From Symsagittifera roscoffensis (lineage: Eukaryota > Xenacoelomorpha > Acoela > Convolutidae), in the NCBI RefSeq assembly GCF_963678635.1, contig NC_087066.1, positions 18,475,275-18,539,274 on the forward strand: 64,000 nucleotides of DNA, read 5' to 3'. A model generated the notes under the pieces. It was not told the DNA's origin and ran no database searches. It saw nothing but the letters and a program-made list of their open reading frames with translations. The translations under genes were made by a program, and so were the position numbers. Below, in pieces: positions 46,355-56,982 of the stretch; the first letter of the stretch is position 1, and each line of letters begins with the position of its first letter.

Positions 46355-47287
46355 AACCTTGAAGTTAATCTTCAAAATCATTTCAGGCGCTAAACAAAAT
46401 TATTAATATACAATAACGATTGATAAAAAGATCTAAGATCGTTTTCCTAAAACTCTGCAGTAATATACAAAACATGTTTGAAAAATATTTATTGAAAAAT
46501 AAAAAATAAAAATTAGTAGCATGACAATAAATGGTTAGTAATCATAAATCATCCTGTTGTTCCAGCTCCATCACCTAAAACATAACAGCAATCATAAACC
46601 CACTAATATCATCAAAACACTAAATCTTTCCTTTACACACATTTAAAATTTTATTAAAACTTAAATTCACTTAATTTTAAAACCAGATCATCAAGGCTTA
46701 TCCTTGGATCTTAAATCATTTTCTACTTAATTAAATTTCAAATTTGATCATCAAGGCTTATCCTTGGATCAAACAGAACAACTTTGTTCTCCCCCACCCA
46801 CTTAATTAGTGTCTAACGACCTCAAACGTCGATTCACTACCCAACCCTTTCTAAAGACCTAAGACTAATAGAAATTTTTAAACAAAACTAATCATTCAAA
46901 TTAGGATAAACAGTGAAGAACTTCGGTTATTCATCCTTCACTTGACCCCCCCTCTTACCAGACCCAGGATAAATCTTAGACTTAGTAAATTTAAAATAGT
47001 ATCTAACGAACTACTCGCGTTCTAATTATACCTGAACCCTGTGGATCGATTTACTATTCTCCAACCCTTGAACACAATCACTACCCCTAAGTAAGGTTAA
47101 GTAAGTTAACACCTTAACTTATACTAGCCACGAGAAAGTAAAAAATCATTCTTCGGAATCGATATACTTTTCTCTCCAACCCTGAACAAATAGACCCAGG
47201 TTAAGCTAACCAAAAAATCGTAAGAACTAACAGTTTAGGAAAATAGAAACCATTTAACAACCTTTTGCATCCGTCATCCTAAACCTT
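46355..47287 (+). other. 5' leader of copy B, structured, non-coding
   Basis: About 0.93 kb with twin hairpins at 46686-46710 and 46746-46770 (loop CTTAT), a further inverted repeat at 46912-46942 and repeats of 'ccaaccctgaaca'. Conservation with copy A is high although no ORF spans it. Confidence 0.6.
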
Positions 47288-47524
47288 ATGTCATTTAAAA
47301 ACCTAGGAAATAAACAAACAATCGTTTTACACAATTGTGAAATAGATAAAAAAAAATACGACCTTGTAATCACACCTCATACACAAACAGTTGGATACAT
47401 TCGAACAAAACGACAAACACTAAAAAGAAAAATAATAACGAAACAAAGACAAATAACACGAAAAAGATTTTCAAAAAATCGAAACGCATTTTCAGAATCA
47501 GAAACCAACAGTTTAGAAGTTTAG
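47288..47524 (+). pseudogene. ORF2 of copy B, truncated basic protein
   Basis: A 78-codon frame starting 'MSFKNLGNKQTIVLHNCEID', with a Lys/Arg-rich segment ('TKRQTLKRKIITKQRQITRK'). An 8-bp tandem duplication (agtttaga, near 47511-47526) shifts the frame into a stop. Further open sequence in another frame reaches a TGA at 47761, overlapping the gag start by 26 nt. The complete ORF2 was probably about twice this length. Basic composition suggests RNA or DNA binding; the family is unknown. Confidence 0.6.
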
Positions 47525-47737
47525 ACGAACTTTACAAACTAAAAGAATCAATAGATAAAAATTGCCCACTTCACGATCAATTATAATTTTCTGACTCAGA
47601 AACAACTTCAAATTCATCAAAAAGAGGAAAAAGAGGAATAAAAAAGCAGTATAAACACAAACCAGTACATTTATACAATTGGAATCAACCAATTCGACAC
47701 ATTAATAATTACATATTAACAGTCATCGAACGAAAAA

Positions 47738-50700
47738 ATGAGCTCAACGCACACCCCAGGTGACGAAACCCCAGATGATGATGAAATCTTTCCTTTTATA
47801 GTAGATGCAACCACTGATAGAGGACAGCATATATTTTGCAAAAATTTACTATTAAATTTATTTGAACCCGGAATCAGTCCATGTAAAACAGAGTTCCCAG
47901 ATGTAAAAATCAAAAGACAAATCATAGACCACTACTTAAAAGATATATGCAACATAACACAACAGTATGGAATCTACTCCATAGAATTCACCTCACCAAA
48001 CCATAATCATAGAAAATATACAATCCAAACAGACGATCTTGATTTAGAATTTTCAAAAGTTTTTTCAGAATATATAAAAAGCATCCAATATCATAACTCA
48101 CAAAGAGCAAACTCCATATTCACCAATGAAGTTTTCGCAATAATATATAGTTATATTTCGATATTAGAAAATGAAATCCCAATAACAAATGTCTCACCGA
48201 CAGAAACATCTAAACATTTAAGAGTACGACATGAAATCACACTACTCTCTAGTTATTTAAACATCAATAAAGAAAATTTCACGAAAGACGACGTTTCACA
48301 ACATACAAAACACGATCTACAAAAAATTTTGGCATGGTTCATAATAGATTATTTCACACACAATATTGATTTAATTGCACAAGCAAGAAAAAATTTTAGA
48401 CCCCAAAACTCGAACGATGATACCGCTATCACAGAACAATCAGATTATGTTTGGGACCCCGAATGGTCTCATCCCGCATTTATAAGCTTCCCACAATCAA
48501 TCTCAAGTCAAGCAATAAGTACGATATCTTACATAAGAGATTATGTAAGAGTAATACCATTCACCATTGATGCAACACCATTAAACTATAATACATTTTT
48601 GCCCGATACACAAAATAATAGTTTAAACTCTACAGTCATACACAATGAAAACCTCAATGGAACTAGGAATCTTACTCAACAAGATATCCAGACACCATCA
48701 CACTTCATAAATGAAGAAATTGTACACACAACAACTACACAACAAAGTATTTCACCAATACGCCCAAATTTAACAACACCAAGAAATACAAATCCTTCAC
48801 AAACACAGGTAACCTTACAATCAACCGTTAAACCTTCGGTTGCCCCTAAATATTCACATATAGATTACCAAACATACAGACCCATGACAATACCATCAAA
48901 AACACGCAAAACATTCACTAGAAACAACTTTACAGACCATAATTATAATTATACACATCCATCAAAAACATATAATCAACCACAAAGAAGTTTTAACCAA
49001 TATACAAGATCTCGAAATTGGGATAACCCAATGACCCAACCTAATTCAATAAATTTCCAAACAAATCCTCCACAGGATCACAGTGAAAATTACCCATTTT
49101 TTCAACAAAATAAAAATAAAAAACAGACATCTTATCAAATGGATTATTTATCCTCAGATGATGATTTCTTACAACCAGATATATTTGCACCAAATACTCA
49201 AGAATATCGTAGACAAGGAATACAGAAAACACGTACAAATCATAGAAATTTTTCTCCACAATCAATAGATGCACAACATCAACAACCAATTCAACAACAA
49301 AATCTAATTAATACACAATCTTTTCAACCAATTCAACAACAAAATCCAATGACTGCACACTCGTATCAACCATCACAAATGCAAAATGAAATACCACTCC
49401 CATATTATCTCCAACAACATGAAATAACAAGAAACCAACTTTCAAATTTTTCTCAAATGCCAAATGCAGCAGAATCATTACAAATGACAATGAATCCATA
49501 CCTTATGGGTGGATCATCAATAAAATCAAACAAACCTTTAATGGTTTTCACAGGAACAGACCCTGAATACTCTGTAGAAGATTATTTAAATGCAGTAACA
49601 GCAAACCTGATTTTAAATATTGGACCTGAACCAATTAATACGCCACTACATCAAAACTGGATACATCGACGCACAGCGTTAATACAAACAACCTTAGATG
49701 GCGCAGCCCAAAAATGGTTTTCAGTACTACCTCTAGAAATAAAATCAAACTGGAAAAGGTTTACACAGGAATTTTCAAAAATGTTTGACTCCGAAAGAAA
49801 CAAACAACAACAAAGAGTTTTATGTAATGAAATTCGCAGATTACCAAACGAAACCATCAAGCAAATAGCAGTACGAATCGAAACACTAGTTCGAAAAGCA
49901 TATTCATTAAATACACATGACTATAAAAACACAAAGATGACAGAAATCTTAATGATGACCTTAACACCACAATTAAGGAAAATAGCAATAAAAAAGAGAG
50001 CATCCCATCCTTCTTCAATTCGAGAACCCGATTTAGATTTTCGAAAACTAGTAGACAAATTAGAACAAGCAGAAATCACGATGAAACTAGAAGAAACGGA
50101 AAATCTGAAATTACAATACGTTAACAGAATTGAAACGACTCCCACTAATATTAATAATATACAGGAATCAGAGACAGACCTCGTTGAAAAAATCACTGAA
50201 ATACTCAATATTTACGAAAAGAACCCAAACTTTAAAGGCAAACCATCTTTCAAAAAATGGTGTAATTATTGCCGACGATACGGACATAGTATTTCCGAAT
50301 GTAGACAAAAACAGCAAGACAATCAAAATAAACCTCAAAAATATAAAGAACCAAATAAATCATTCCATCAATACATGAAAAAAGATCAAAACCTACCGAA
50401 CAAAACAGTCTACAGCAACAACAGTTCAGGAAAACCACTCCCGAACAATACAAATTATACAAGAAATCAATCACCATATAACTCAAGTTATAGAGGAAGA
50501 TCACCAGAACGAAGAAACACGCAAAATTCATCACAAAATCACTACAATAGACCAAATAGTAGAAGTAACTACTCCAGATCAAATTCAAATACACAACGAT
50601 TTGTTTCTAGATCTAATTCCCAATCAAGAAATAACTACTATCCAAACAACCAATCACGAAATTCATCATACAATAGGAATAGAAACTACTCCTATAATCG

Positions 50701-53700
50701 AAATAGAAGTTATTCAAACAACCGAAACCAGAATTACCCGAACAATCAATCAAGGAATAACTCATATAATAGATCGAACTATAACAGACCAAACAATAAT
50801 TACCAAAACAGATCGCGAAATAATTCACAAAATCGACACTCAAGTTATAATAATCGTTATAGAAATTATTCCCAATCACCACACCGGAATAATAATAACT
50901 ATAATAATTCTAATAATCGCCACAGAAGTAGTACACCTAAACATCAAAGACATATTAATCAAGTACAATCTAATCCAGAAACAACATCAGACCCTCCAGG
51001 TATTGATGACACAGTAACTGATACGTTACAACTCAATCAAATAAACTGTACATCATCAGATTCAGAAAGTGATACTGAAAACACTCTTTCTATCAATATG
51101 ATAAAAGTCGAAAATGACTATGAATCTGTCATATATGAACAACCTTTTTCATCACACATATATGAAAATCAATCAGAATTTCTTCAAAATTATTACACTA
51201 CACCCATAAATCCCACACCAACGACGCAAGAAACAAATGAGATTAACACTACAAATCAAACCAATAAAAATATCAAAACAAAATGCTTGAATACAAACCA
51301 CATCTATCAAAATATACAAAAAGAACAACCCAAAGAAAAAATTTGGACAATACCATTTCTCTTAGAAAGCCCAAGAAATAAAGAATTTCAACCACCAGAC
51401 CTTGAAATAGATTTTTTAATTGATTCAGGAGCAGAATCAAACATAATAAACATCCCCACATGGAATGAAATAAAAACTTTACACCCAAAGCTAACACCTC
51501 TTGAAACCTCCAGTAAGTTAGCAACAGCACAAGGATCAACATTGATAAACTACGGAAAAATACAATTATTTCTCCTCCCCACCAGAACAATGGAGCAAAG
51601 CAAAATTTTAAATAAGCCATTTAAACAAATATTCCATATCACTGATATTAAATATAATATCATTGGAATACCATTTATTTCGAAGTATATACCAACAATT
51701 AACATCCTAAATAGTAAAAAATTAATCAAAGATAAATATACAAAAACAAAAGAGACATCCTTAACATTTTTTCAAAGATTAAATAAACAACCACCATTCT
51801 TTTCAAAATTTTACCCAATATATAACCAACAAAGAAAACACTTGAAACCACTATCAGGAAACATCTATAATTTTTCAATCAAACAAGTTCACCAATATGA
51901 TAAAAAACAAAACAAACAAAAATTTTATATGTCAGATTTTGAATTCAAACCTATTCATAAATTTTTCAAAATCACAATCTCATCAATAAAATATTTGAAA
52001 AACTCGAATTCAGATATTATTTCCTTACATGTATACAACAATACACCTTACCAAGTAACATTACCTTTAGGACTTTTAGGCTATTGCGAAACCAACGCTA
52101 CAATATCACCAATACACGAAAAAGCCTATCGCGTAAATAATATACTCCAATTACTAGATATTTGCCAATCTACAATTCTTAATGAAGAATTATCTATAAA
52201 TAATATAATAAGTAACGAAAACAGAAATACGGATTATTTCACAAAAACTCCATATTTCAAACCTACATTCAACATAAGTAACTACACAGAGGACCAACAG
52301 AAATTTTTAACAATGTTTAATTTCCAACATTCACAAATAACACAAGACGAATTCGAAAAGTTAGCCAAACAGCTAATTAAATATTCATCAGTCTATGCAA
52401 CATCTAAATTTGATGTTGGCAAAATCAGCTCATCACTACATCTCCCATTAAAACCAGACGCAGTTTTCAAAAAACAGAGAGCAAGTAAAGTACCAATTCA
52501 CTTACATGATAAAGTGAACAGATTACTCGATATTTTAGAACAATACAACATTATATCACCAGTTAATAAAGAAGAACAACCAAAAGGGAACACATTCATC
52601 AACCCCGTTATCATTCTAGCTAAAGGAGAATCATTAAAAATCGTTCTCGATGCTAGATACCTCAATTCACTTATAGATGAATCAAAATGTAATTGGCCCA
52701 TTGAACCAATACAAGTTATTTTAACAAAAATAAACGGCAAATACTTTACAACCGCCGATATGAATAGTGCATACAATCAAATGCCACTAGATGAACAATC
52801 ACGACGTTTAACACAATTTGTTATCGGAAACCAACAATATGAATTCAACCGCTTATTCTATGGAATATCCATAGGACCAGCAGCATTTTCAGCTTTTATG
52901 AGCAAAATTTTTAGACCACTAATACTCAAGAAAAACGCAATCACCTATTTAGACGATGTTTTTATGCAATCACAAACAAAAGACGAGATGTTCAATGTTT
53001 TAGAAAAATATCACCAAATACTTCAGAACGAAAATCTGAAGGCCGCCCCCGATAAATCACACTTCTTTTTGACAAGAGTTAAATTCTTAGGACATAATAT
53101 AGAAAGAAAAACAATCACTCCATTGAAATCACGCATTGACGCTATTCAAAAACTTCAACCACCAACAAATAAAAAGAAAATCCAAGAATTTCTTGGAATG
53201 TTAAACTTTTTAAGTAAATATGTTTATAAAATGCAATTATATCTACGACCATTTTATAACATCCTTAGACAACAAAATAATTTTGAATGGAACACAGAAC
53301 ATCAAACACGATTCGAAGAAATAAAGAAACTTTTAACTGAACAAATTTCAAACACAATTCCAGATTCAAATCAACCATTTTATGCAATGTGCGATGCTTC
53401 GAACTTTGGCATCGGTGCAGCACTATTACAATCACATAATGGTACAAATAAAATGAACCTCATATCAGCAAATTCTCGATTATTCACTCAAGCAGAGCTA
53501 CGACTCTCAACTCTAATGAGAGAATGTACAGCCATAATATATACACTGACAGAATATGAATTTCTGATACTTGGATCAAAACATCCAACAGTTCTATTCA
53601 CAGACCATAAACCAATCATCTTTCTCTTTACACAAAAATCTAACCCAAACCACCGAGTTTACAGATTTCAACTAATTCTAATGAAATTTCCAAACTTACA

Positions 53701-55960
53701 TATAGTTTGGACTGCAGGAAAAAATCTTGCATTACCAGACACCTTAAGTCGAAATACACCACCTGAATTACTTACTCGAAAAACAACAGTTGAAATACCC
53801 AAAAACATAAAATTCTACCTTGCAGAAAACGAAACATTACCCCGATTGGAATGCAAATATGCAGTAAAAACTGATATTGAACAATCACAAATAAATAGTT
53901 TACAACATTTCCCACTTTATTTAGATTGTCAAAATAATCATTATGAAGTTGATTTACTTGGAACATCAACTTTCAAACCAATCCCATATTCTCAATGGAT
54001 AAAAAATAACACCCAACAAAAACGAACAAAACAACACCCACCTAAGAAAGACCATTTTCCACTAATTGAAAAAGAAAATTTAACTGATAAAATAAATTTA
54101 TCAGGACCACAAACAAATGATTCAAAATACACAATAAATCAAGTTTTTGACCTCCACGACCCACTTGATACAATACCCTTATCTAAATTCGAAATTGAAA
54201 ACATTTTTCTCCCTCCAACAGAAACGATTACAATTTCAACACTGAAACAATATCAAAATCTTGACCCGATAATTAGACAACTAAAATCATGGCACAAATA
54301 TAAAACTAAACCTGTCAAGGCAGATTCAACCATTCTAGGAAACAAAACACTCATCCGATACTTTCGTAAATTTAACAACACAACAATTAACGAAAATACA
54401 GACCTTTTAGAGTATAACCTGAATGAATCTACAGTTCCCTGTCTCCCTTTAAGTATGATTCTTATAGCTTTTAATATTTCACATACACAAAATATTAAAG
54501 GACACTCTGGATCAGAAAAAACATATTCAAATTTTATACAAAATTTTTACTTCCCAAATGCACCAATTTGGATAAAAGTACTATGTAATGATTGTATAGT
54601 ATGTCAACTAAATAAACCTTACCCAAATCAAAAACAAATAGCACAAAAACAAGATTTTAAAGGACAAAGTTTGTACTTTAATCATCGTATCTCATTTGAT
54701 ACCAAAGGACCAATTTCACCCTCATCCGAAGGAAACTCCTACATTATGGTAATTGTTGACGCATTTACACATTATGTAGCACTTAACCCAGTACCACATT
54801 GTAACGCTTATTACGCTTACACAACACTCTATGAACACTGGATAGCAAAATTCGGACTACCAGAAATTTTAGTTACAGACAACGGTACAGAATTCATAAA
54901 TAATGAAATTATCACACTATGTCATTTATATAACATTAAACACAAACCACGTACATCTCATGCACCTTGGACAAACGGCTTAGTCGAAGGTATGAACCGT
55001 TCATTACAAGAATATCTTAGATGTATCATCAACGGAAATGATACAAAATATACCGAATGGTCAGCAGATGTAAAATTATTTCCCTTAGCATATAATTCAC
55101 AAATTACGACAACTTTAGGAATGTCACCATACGAAATGGTTTTTAACCAAAAGCCACGCAAACCAATAATGTTTACAGCAAATTCTCATAAAAACGCACA
55201 AGGTTATTGTCAACCAAATAAAGATTCAATTTGTTATAACCTACCTTTACATACACACGATGAAGATCATTTTCATCACCCACAAATTCTTAAACTAGCC
55301 TCCGGTACACACACCGAATGGATTCTAAATAGAGATAAAAAACACAATGAAATTTATCAAAAAATAACAAAAAAGTTATTACAAAGACAAAACATTAATG
55401 AACAAATCAATTCACGTTTTACACCAGCCTCCGAATTAAAAATTGGAACATTTGTTTTAATACCTAATTTTAATACTCAAAAAGGAATTTCTAAAAAATT
55501 ACAACCCCTTCGAAAAGGACCATACCAAATAATTGCAAAACCCACTGATGTCACATATAAAATTACCGACTCAAACAAAAAAGAAATCGTTCAACATCGA
55601 AACAACCTATTACCTTATTACCCAAAAGAATACGCACTCCGCGAATTAACTCAATTATATTCTTTCACAGGATTAAAAATCATTCAAAATGAACCACATC
55701 TGAAAAACACAGAACAAAATGATAACCCCACCGAAAATCAAAACACAAAACCAACCGCCACCAAAAACAATACACAAAACCATAAAGAATCCCCAAAACA
55801 AAGAAAAAATAGAAAAATGACCGAACAAATAATACCCCAAGAACAAATCGACAAATCAGAAAATAGAAAAACAACAAGACTCCGAAATCAACCACGTAAA
55901 AACTATAAAATATTCATCCCCCAATCTAAAATTTTAAAGAAAGTGGAATTTCAAAAGTAA
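47738..55960 (+). CDS. Gag-Pol polyprotein of the retroelement, intact 2740 aa
   Basis: One uninterrupted frame. Residues 1-560 are a gag N-terminal part turning into Gln/Asn/Pro-rich sequence. Residues 580-790 are a capsid-like helical region ('LDGAAQKWF', 'LPNETIKQIA'). A CCHC knuckle (C-x2-C-x4-H-x4-C) is at about 842-855, then about 190 residues of Asn/Arg/Ser/Tyr-rich disorder. The protease active site is DSGA (Asp1229). The RT box is YLDD (1737-1740), preceded by 'DMNSAYNQMPL'. RNase H has 'CDASNFGIGAALLQ' (Asp1886). Integrase has a zinc-binding H2249/H2256/C2283/C2286 and D2321, D2381, E2417 with the D-35-E spacing, then a GPY-like motif near 2594. Gag and Pol share a frame, so there is no frameshift signal; protein ratios must be set otherwise. 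All catalytic residues are present. Confidence 0.96.
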   Translation: MSSTHTPGDETPDDDEIFPFIVDATTDRGQHIFCKNLLLNLFEPGISPCKTEFPDVKIKRQIIDHYLKDICNITQQYGIYSIEFTSPNHNHRKYTIQTDDLDLEFSKVFSEYIKSIQYHNSQRANSIFTNEVFAIIYSYISILENEIPITNVSPTETSKHLRVRHEITLLSSYLNINKENFTKDDVSQHTKHDLQKILAWFIIDYFTHNIDLIAQARKNFRPQNSNDDTAITEQSDYVWDPEWSHPAFISFPQSISSQAISTISYIRDYVRVIPFTIDATPLNYNTFLPDTQNNSLNSTVIHNENLNGTRNLTQQDIQTPSHFINEEIVHTTTTQQSISPIRPNLTTPRNTNPSQTQVTLQSTVKPSVAPKYSHIDYQTYRPMTIPSKTRKTFTRNNFTDHNYNYTHPSKTYNQPQRSFNQYTRSRNWDNPMTQPNSINFQTNPPQDHSENYPFFQQNKNKKQTSYQMDYLSSDDDFLQPDIFAPNTQEYRRQGIQKTRTNHRNFSPQSIDAQHQQPIQQQNLINTQSFQPIQQQNPMTAHSYQPSQMQNEIPLPYYLQQHEITRNQLSNFSQMPNAAESLQMTMNPYLMGGSSIKSNKPLMVFTGTDPEYSVEDYLNAVTANLILNIGPEPINTPLHQNWIHRRTALIQTTLDGAAQKWFSVLPLEIKSNWKRFTQEFSKMFDSERNKQQQRVLCNEIRRLPNETIKQIAVRIETLVRKAYSLNTHDYKNTKMTEILMMTLTPQLRKIAIKKRASHPSSIREPDLDFRKLVDKLEQAEITMKLEETENLKLQYVNRIETTPTNINNIQESETDLVEKITEILNIYEKNPNFKGKPSFKKWCNYCRRYGHSISECRQKQQDNQNKPQKYKEPNKSFHQYMKKDQNLPNKTVYSNNSSGKPLPNNTNYTRNQSPYNSSYRGRSPERRNTQNSSQNHYNRPNSRSNYSRSNSNTQRFVSRSNSQSRNNYYPNNQSRNSSYNRNRNYSYNRNRSYSNNRNQNYPNNQSRNNSYNRSNYNRPNNNYQNRSRNNSQNRHSSYNNRYRNYSQSPHRNNNNYNNSNNRHRSSTPKHQRHINQVQSNPETTSDPPGIDDTVTDTLQLNQINCTSSDSESDTENTLSINMIKVENDYESVIYEQPFSSHIYENQSEFLQNYYTTPINPTPTTQETNEINTTNQTNKNIKTKCLNTNHIYQNIQKEQPKEKIWTIPFLLESPRNKEFQPPDLEIDFLIDSGAESNIINIPTWNEIKTLHPKLTPLETSSKLATAQGSTLINYGKIQLFLLPTRTMEQSKILNKPFKQIFHITDIKYNIIGIPFISKYIPTINILNSKKLIKDKYTKTKETSLTFFQRLNKQPPFFSKFYPIYNQQRKHLKPLSGNIYNFSIKQVHQYDKKQNKQKFYMSDFEFKPIHKFFKITISSIKYLKNSNSDIISLHVYNNTPYQVTLPLGLLGYCETNATISPIHEKAYRVNNILQLLDICQSTILNEELSINNIISNENRNTDYFTKTPYFKPTFNISNYTEDQQKFLTMFNFQHSQITQDEFEKLAKQLIKYSSVYATSKFDVGKISSSLHLPLKPDAVFKKQRASKVPIHLHDKVNRLLDILEQYNIISPVNKEEQPKGNTFINPVIILAKGESLKIVLDARYLNSLIDESKCNWPIEPIQVILTKINGKYFTTADMNSAYNQMPLDEQSRRLTQFVIGNQQYEFNRLFYGISIGPAAFSAFMSKIFRPLILKKNAITYLDDVFMQSQTKDEMFNVLEKYHQILQNENLKAAPDKSHFFLTRVKFLGHNIERKTITPLKSRIDAIQKLQPPTNKKKIQEFLGMLNFLSKYVYKMQLYLRPFYNILRQQNNFEWNTEHQTRFEEIKKLLTEQISNTIPDSNQPFYAMCDASNFGIGAALLQSHNGTNKMNLISANSRLFTQAELRLSTLMRECTAIIYTLTEYEFLILGSKHPTVLFTDHKPIIFLFTQKSNPNHRVYRFQLILMKFPNLHIVWTAGKNLALPDTLSRNTPPELLTRKTTVEIPKNIKFYLAENETLPRLECKYAVKTDIEQSQINSLQHFPLYLDCQNNHYEVDLLGTSTFKPIPYSQWIKNNTQQKRTKQHPPKKDHFPLIEKENLTDKINLSGPQTNDSKYTINQVFDLHDPLDTIPLSKFEIENIFLPPTETITISTLKQYQNLDPIIRQLKSWHKYKTKPVKADSTILGNKTLIRYFRKFNNTTINENTDLLEYNLNESTVPCLPLSMILIAFNISHTQNIKGHSGSEKTYSNFIQNFYFPNAPIWIKVLCNDCIVCQLNKPYPNQKQIAQKQDFKGQSLYFNHRISFDTKGPISPSSEGNSYIMVIVDAFTHYVALNPVPHCNAYYAYTTLYEHWIAKFGLPEILVTDNGTEFINNEIITLCHLYNIKHKPRTSHAPWTNGLVEGMNRSLQEYLRCIINGNDTKYTEWSADVKLFPLAYNSQITTTLGMSPYEMVFNQKPRKPIMFTANSHKNAQGYCQPNKDSICYNLPLHTHDEDHFHHPQILKLASGTHTEWILNRDKKHNEIYQKITKKLLQRQNINEQINSRFTPASELKIGTFVLIPNFNTQKGISKKLQPLRKGPYQIIAKPTDVTYKITDSNKKEIVQHRNNLLPYYPKEYALRELTQLYSFTGLKIIQNEPHLKNTEQNDNPTENQNTKPTATKNNTQNHKESPKQRKNRKMTEQIIPQEQIDKSENRKTTRLRNQPRKNYKIFIPQSKILKKVEFQK
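50380..50945 (+). repeat. Asn/Arg/Ser/Tyr-rich low-complexity coding tract in gag
   Basis: Imperfect short repeats encoding runs like 'NRNRNYSYNRNRSYSNNRNQ' directly after the zinc knuckle; the same is seen in copy A at about 13780-14200. Disordered basic-aromatic sequence of this type often binds RNA or phase-separates; that is inference here. Confidence 0.75.
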
Positions 55961-56558
55961 TTTTAACATTATGCTTCACAATCTTGAAACCTCCGAAACA
56001 TTTTTCAGTTACATTTTTTAAAATAACATGCTGACAAGTATGCAATAATTCTAGTTCAAAATAGACCAATAGGATTCATCCAATCCGTCACTTTCTCTAA
56101 CTCAAACTAAGACCAATTAGACGAATCATATAGAACTCCAGGCACATCTATAACTATAACTTTACGACCTCCAGGTCAAAAATAAGCAAACCACTCCAAC
56201 TTGACAACTAAAATAAATATCACCATAATACCGTACCCCTCCCTTATCTAATAACCCAAAGATCAACAATATTTCCCCAACTCAGACCACGAATACCCCC
56301 AAAACAAATTTGTTAACTTAGCCTAAAGTAACAAAATGAACATTTCAATTAGCCTAAAGTATAAAAATCTCACCATACCCCGGATCATTTGACAAACAAA
56401 AATAAAGAAAAAGACGACCTCCCGATCACCATGAAAATTGCCCCCAACAATTTTTTACAAAACTCAACCCACTTGTCAAAAAACTAATAAATAATCCGAC
56501 CACACTTGAAAATCGCCTCAAACAGCAAAAAATATTCGACCAAGAGATCATTTCTTAA
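55961..56558 (+). other. Non-coding spacer between gag-pol and ORF3, copy B
   Basis: About 600 bp with no ORF, alignable with copy A. It may carry signals for a subgenomic or spliced mRNA for the downstream genes. Confidence 0.5.
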
Positions 56559-56789
56559 ATGCTCTTCTCTCAATCAGTTACTCAAATACTCATAAATCTT
56601 AAACATTTTTTTACAATACTTGAAACCTTTATAATATTTCTTTTTGATATACTTGAATCTTTTCTAATAATCCTAATCATTTTTTGTAACATTTTTTTAA
56701 TTTTCTACACTATTCTCGAACTATTCCTCCAACTTTCCAAAACCCTTGATTATATCCACAGGTACGATTTATACAACTTGTCTAAATGA
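56559..56789 (+). CDS. ORF3 of the retroelement, 76-aa hydrophobic protein
   Basis: Starts 'MLFSQSVTQILINLKHFFTI' and is dominated by Phe/Ile/Leu with two probable membrane segments between about residues 15 and 60. Its stop overlaps the start of ORF4 as ATGA (56786-56789). A donor-like CAG|GTACGA near its end (56759-56767) is kept in copy A. No family is recognised; a membrane accessory protein such as a viroporin-like factor is a guess from composition. Confidence 0.55.
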   Translation: MLFSQSVTQILINLKHFFTILETFIIFLFDILESFLIILIIFCNIFLIFYTILELFLQLSKTLDYIHRYDLYNLSK

Positions 56790-56974
56790 TACGAACAATT
56801 TTCAGTAGAACTGATATTTTTTTATTGTTTGTAATTTTCATAGCATTCTTATCATCCCTCATTTTGACCATATGTAAATGTATAAAGAAAGCAATCTTCA
56901 CATTTGCCCTAGCAACAATCCTTCTAATTCTTTTTTTGGAAGAATATTATAATAAACACAAATTTTCTCACTAA
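56786..56974 (+). CDS. ORF4 of the retroelement, 62-aa membrane protein
   Basis: Starts in the ATGA overlap with ORF3. The two hydrophobic stretches ('IFLLFVIFIAFLSSLILTI' and 'AIFTFALATILLILFLE') are separated by 'CKCIKKA', giving a two-pass hairpin topology with a positive loop. The region is conserved in copy A, where its frame is damaged. Function unknown. Confidence 0.55.
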   Translation: MIRTIFSRTDIFLLFVIFIAFLSSLILTICKCIKKAIFTFALATILLILFLEEYYNKHKFSH

Positions 56975-56982
56975 AGTAATAA

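Noticed and set aside
48000-55900. Many minus-strand and alternate-frame ORFs inside gag-pol
   Set aside because: They overlap an intact 2740-codon frame, have no motifs, and arise from the low-G composition that depletes stops on the other strand.
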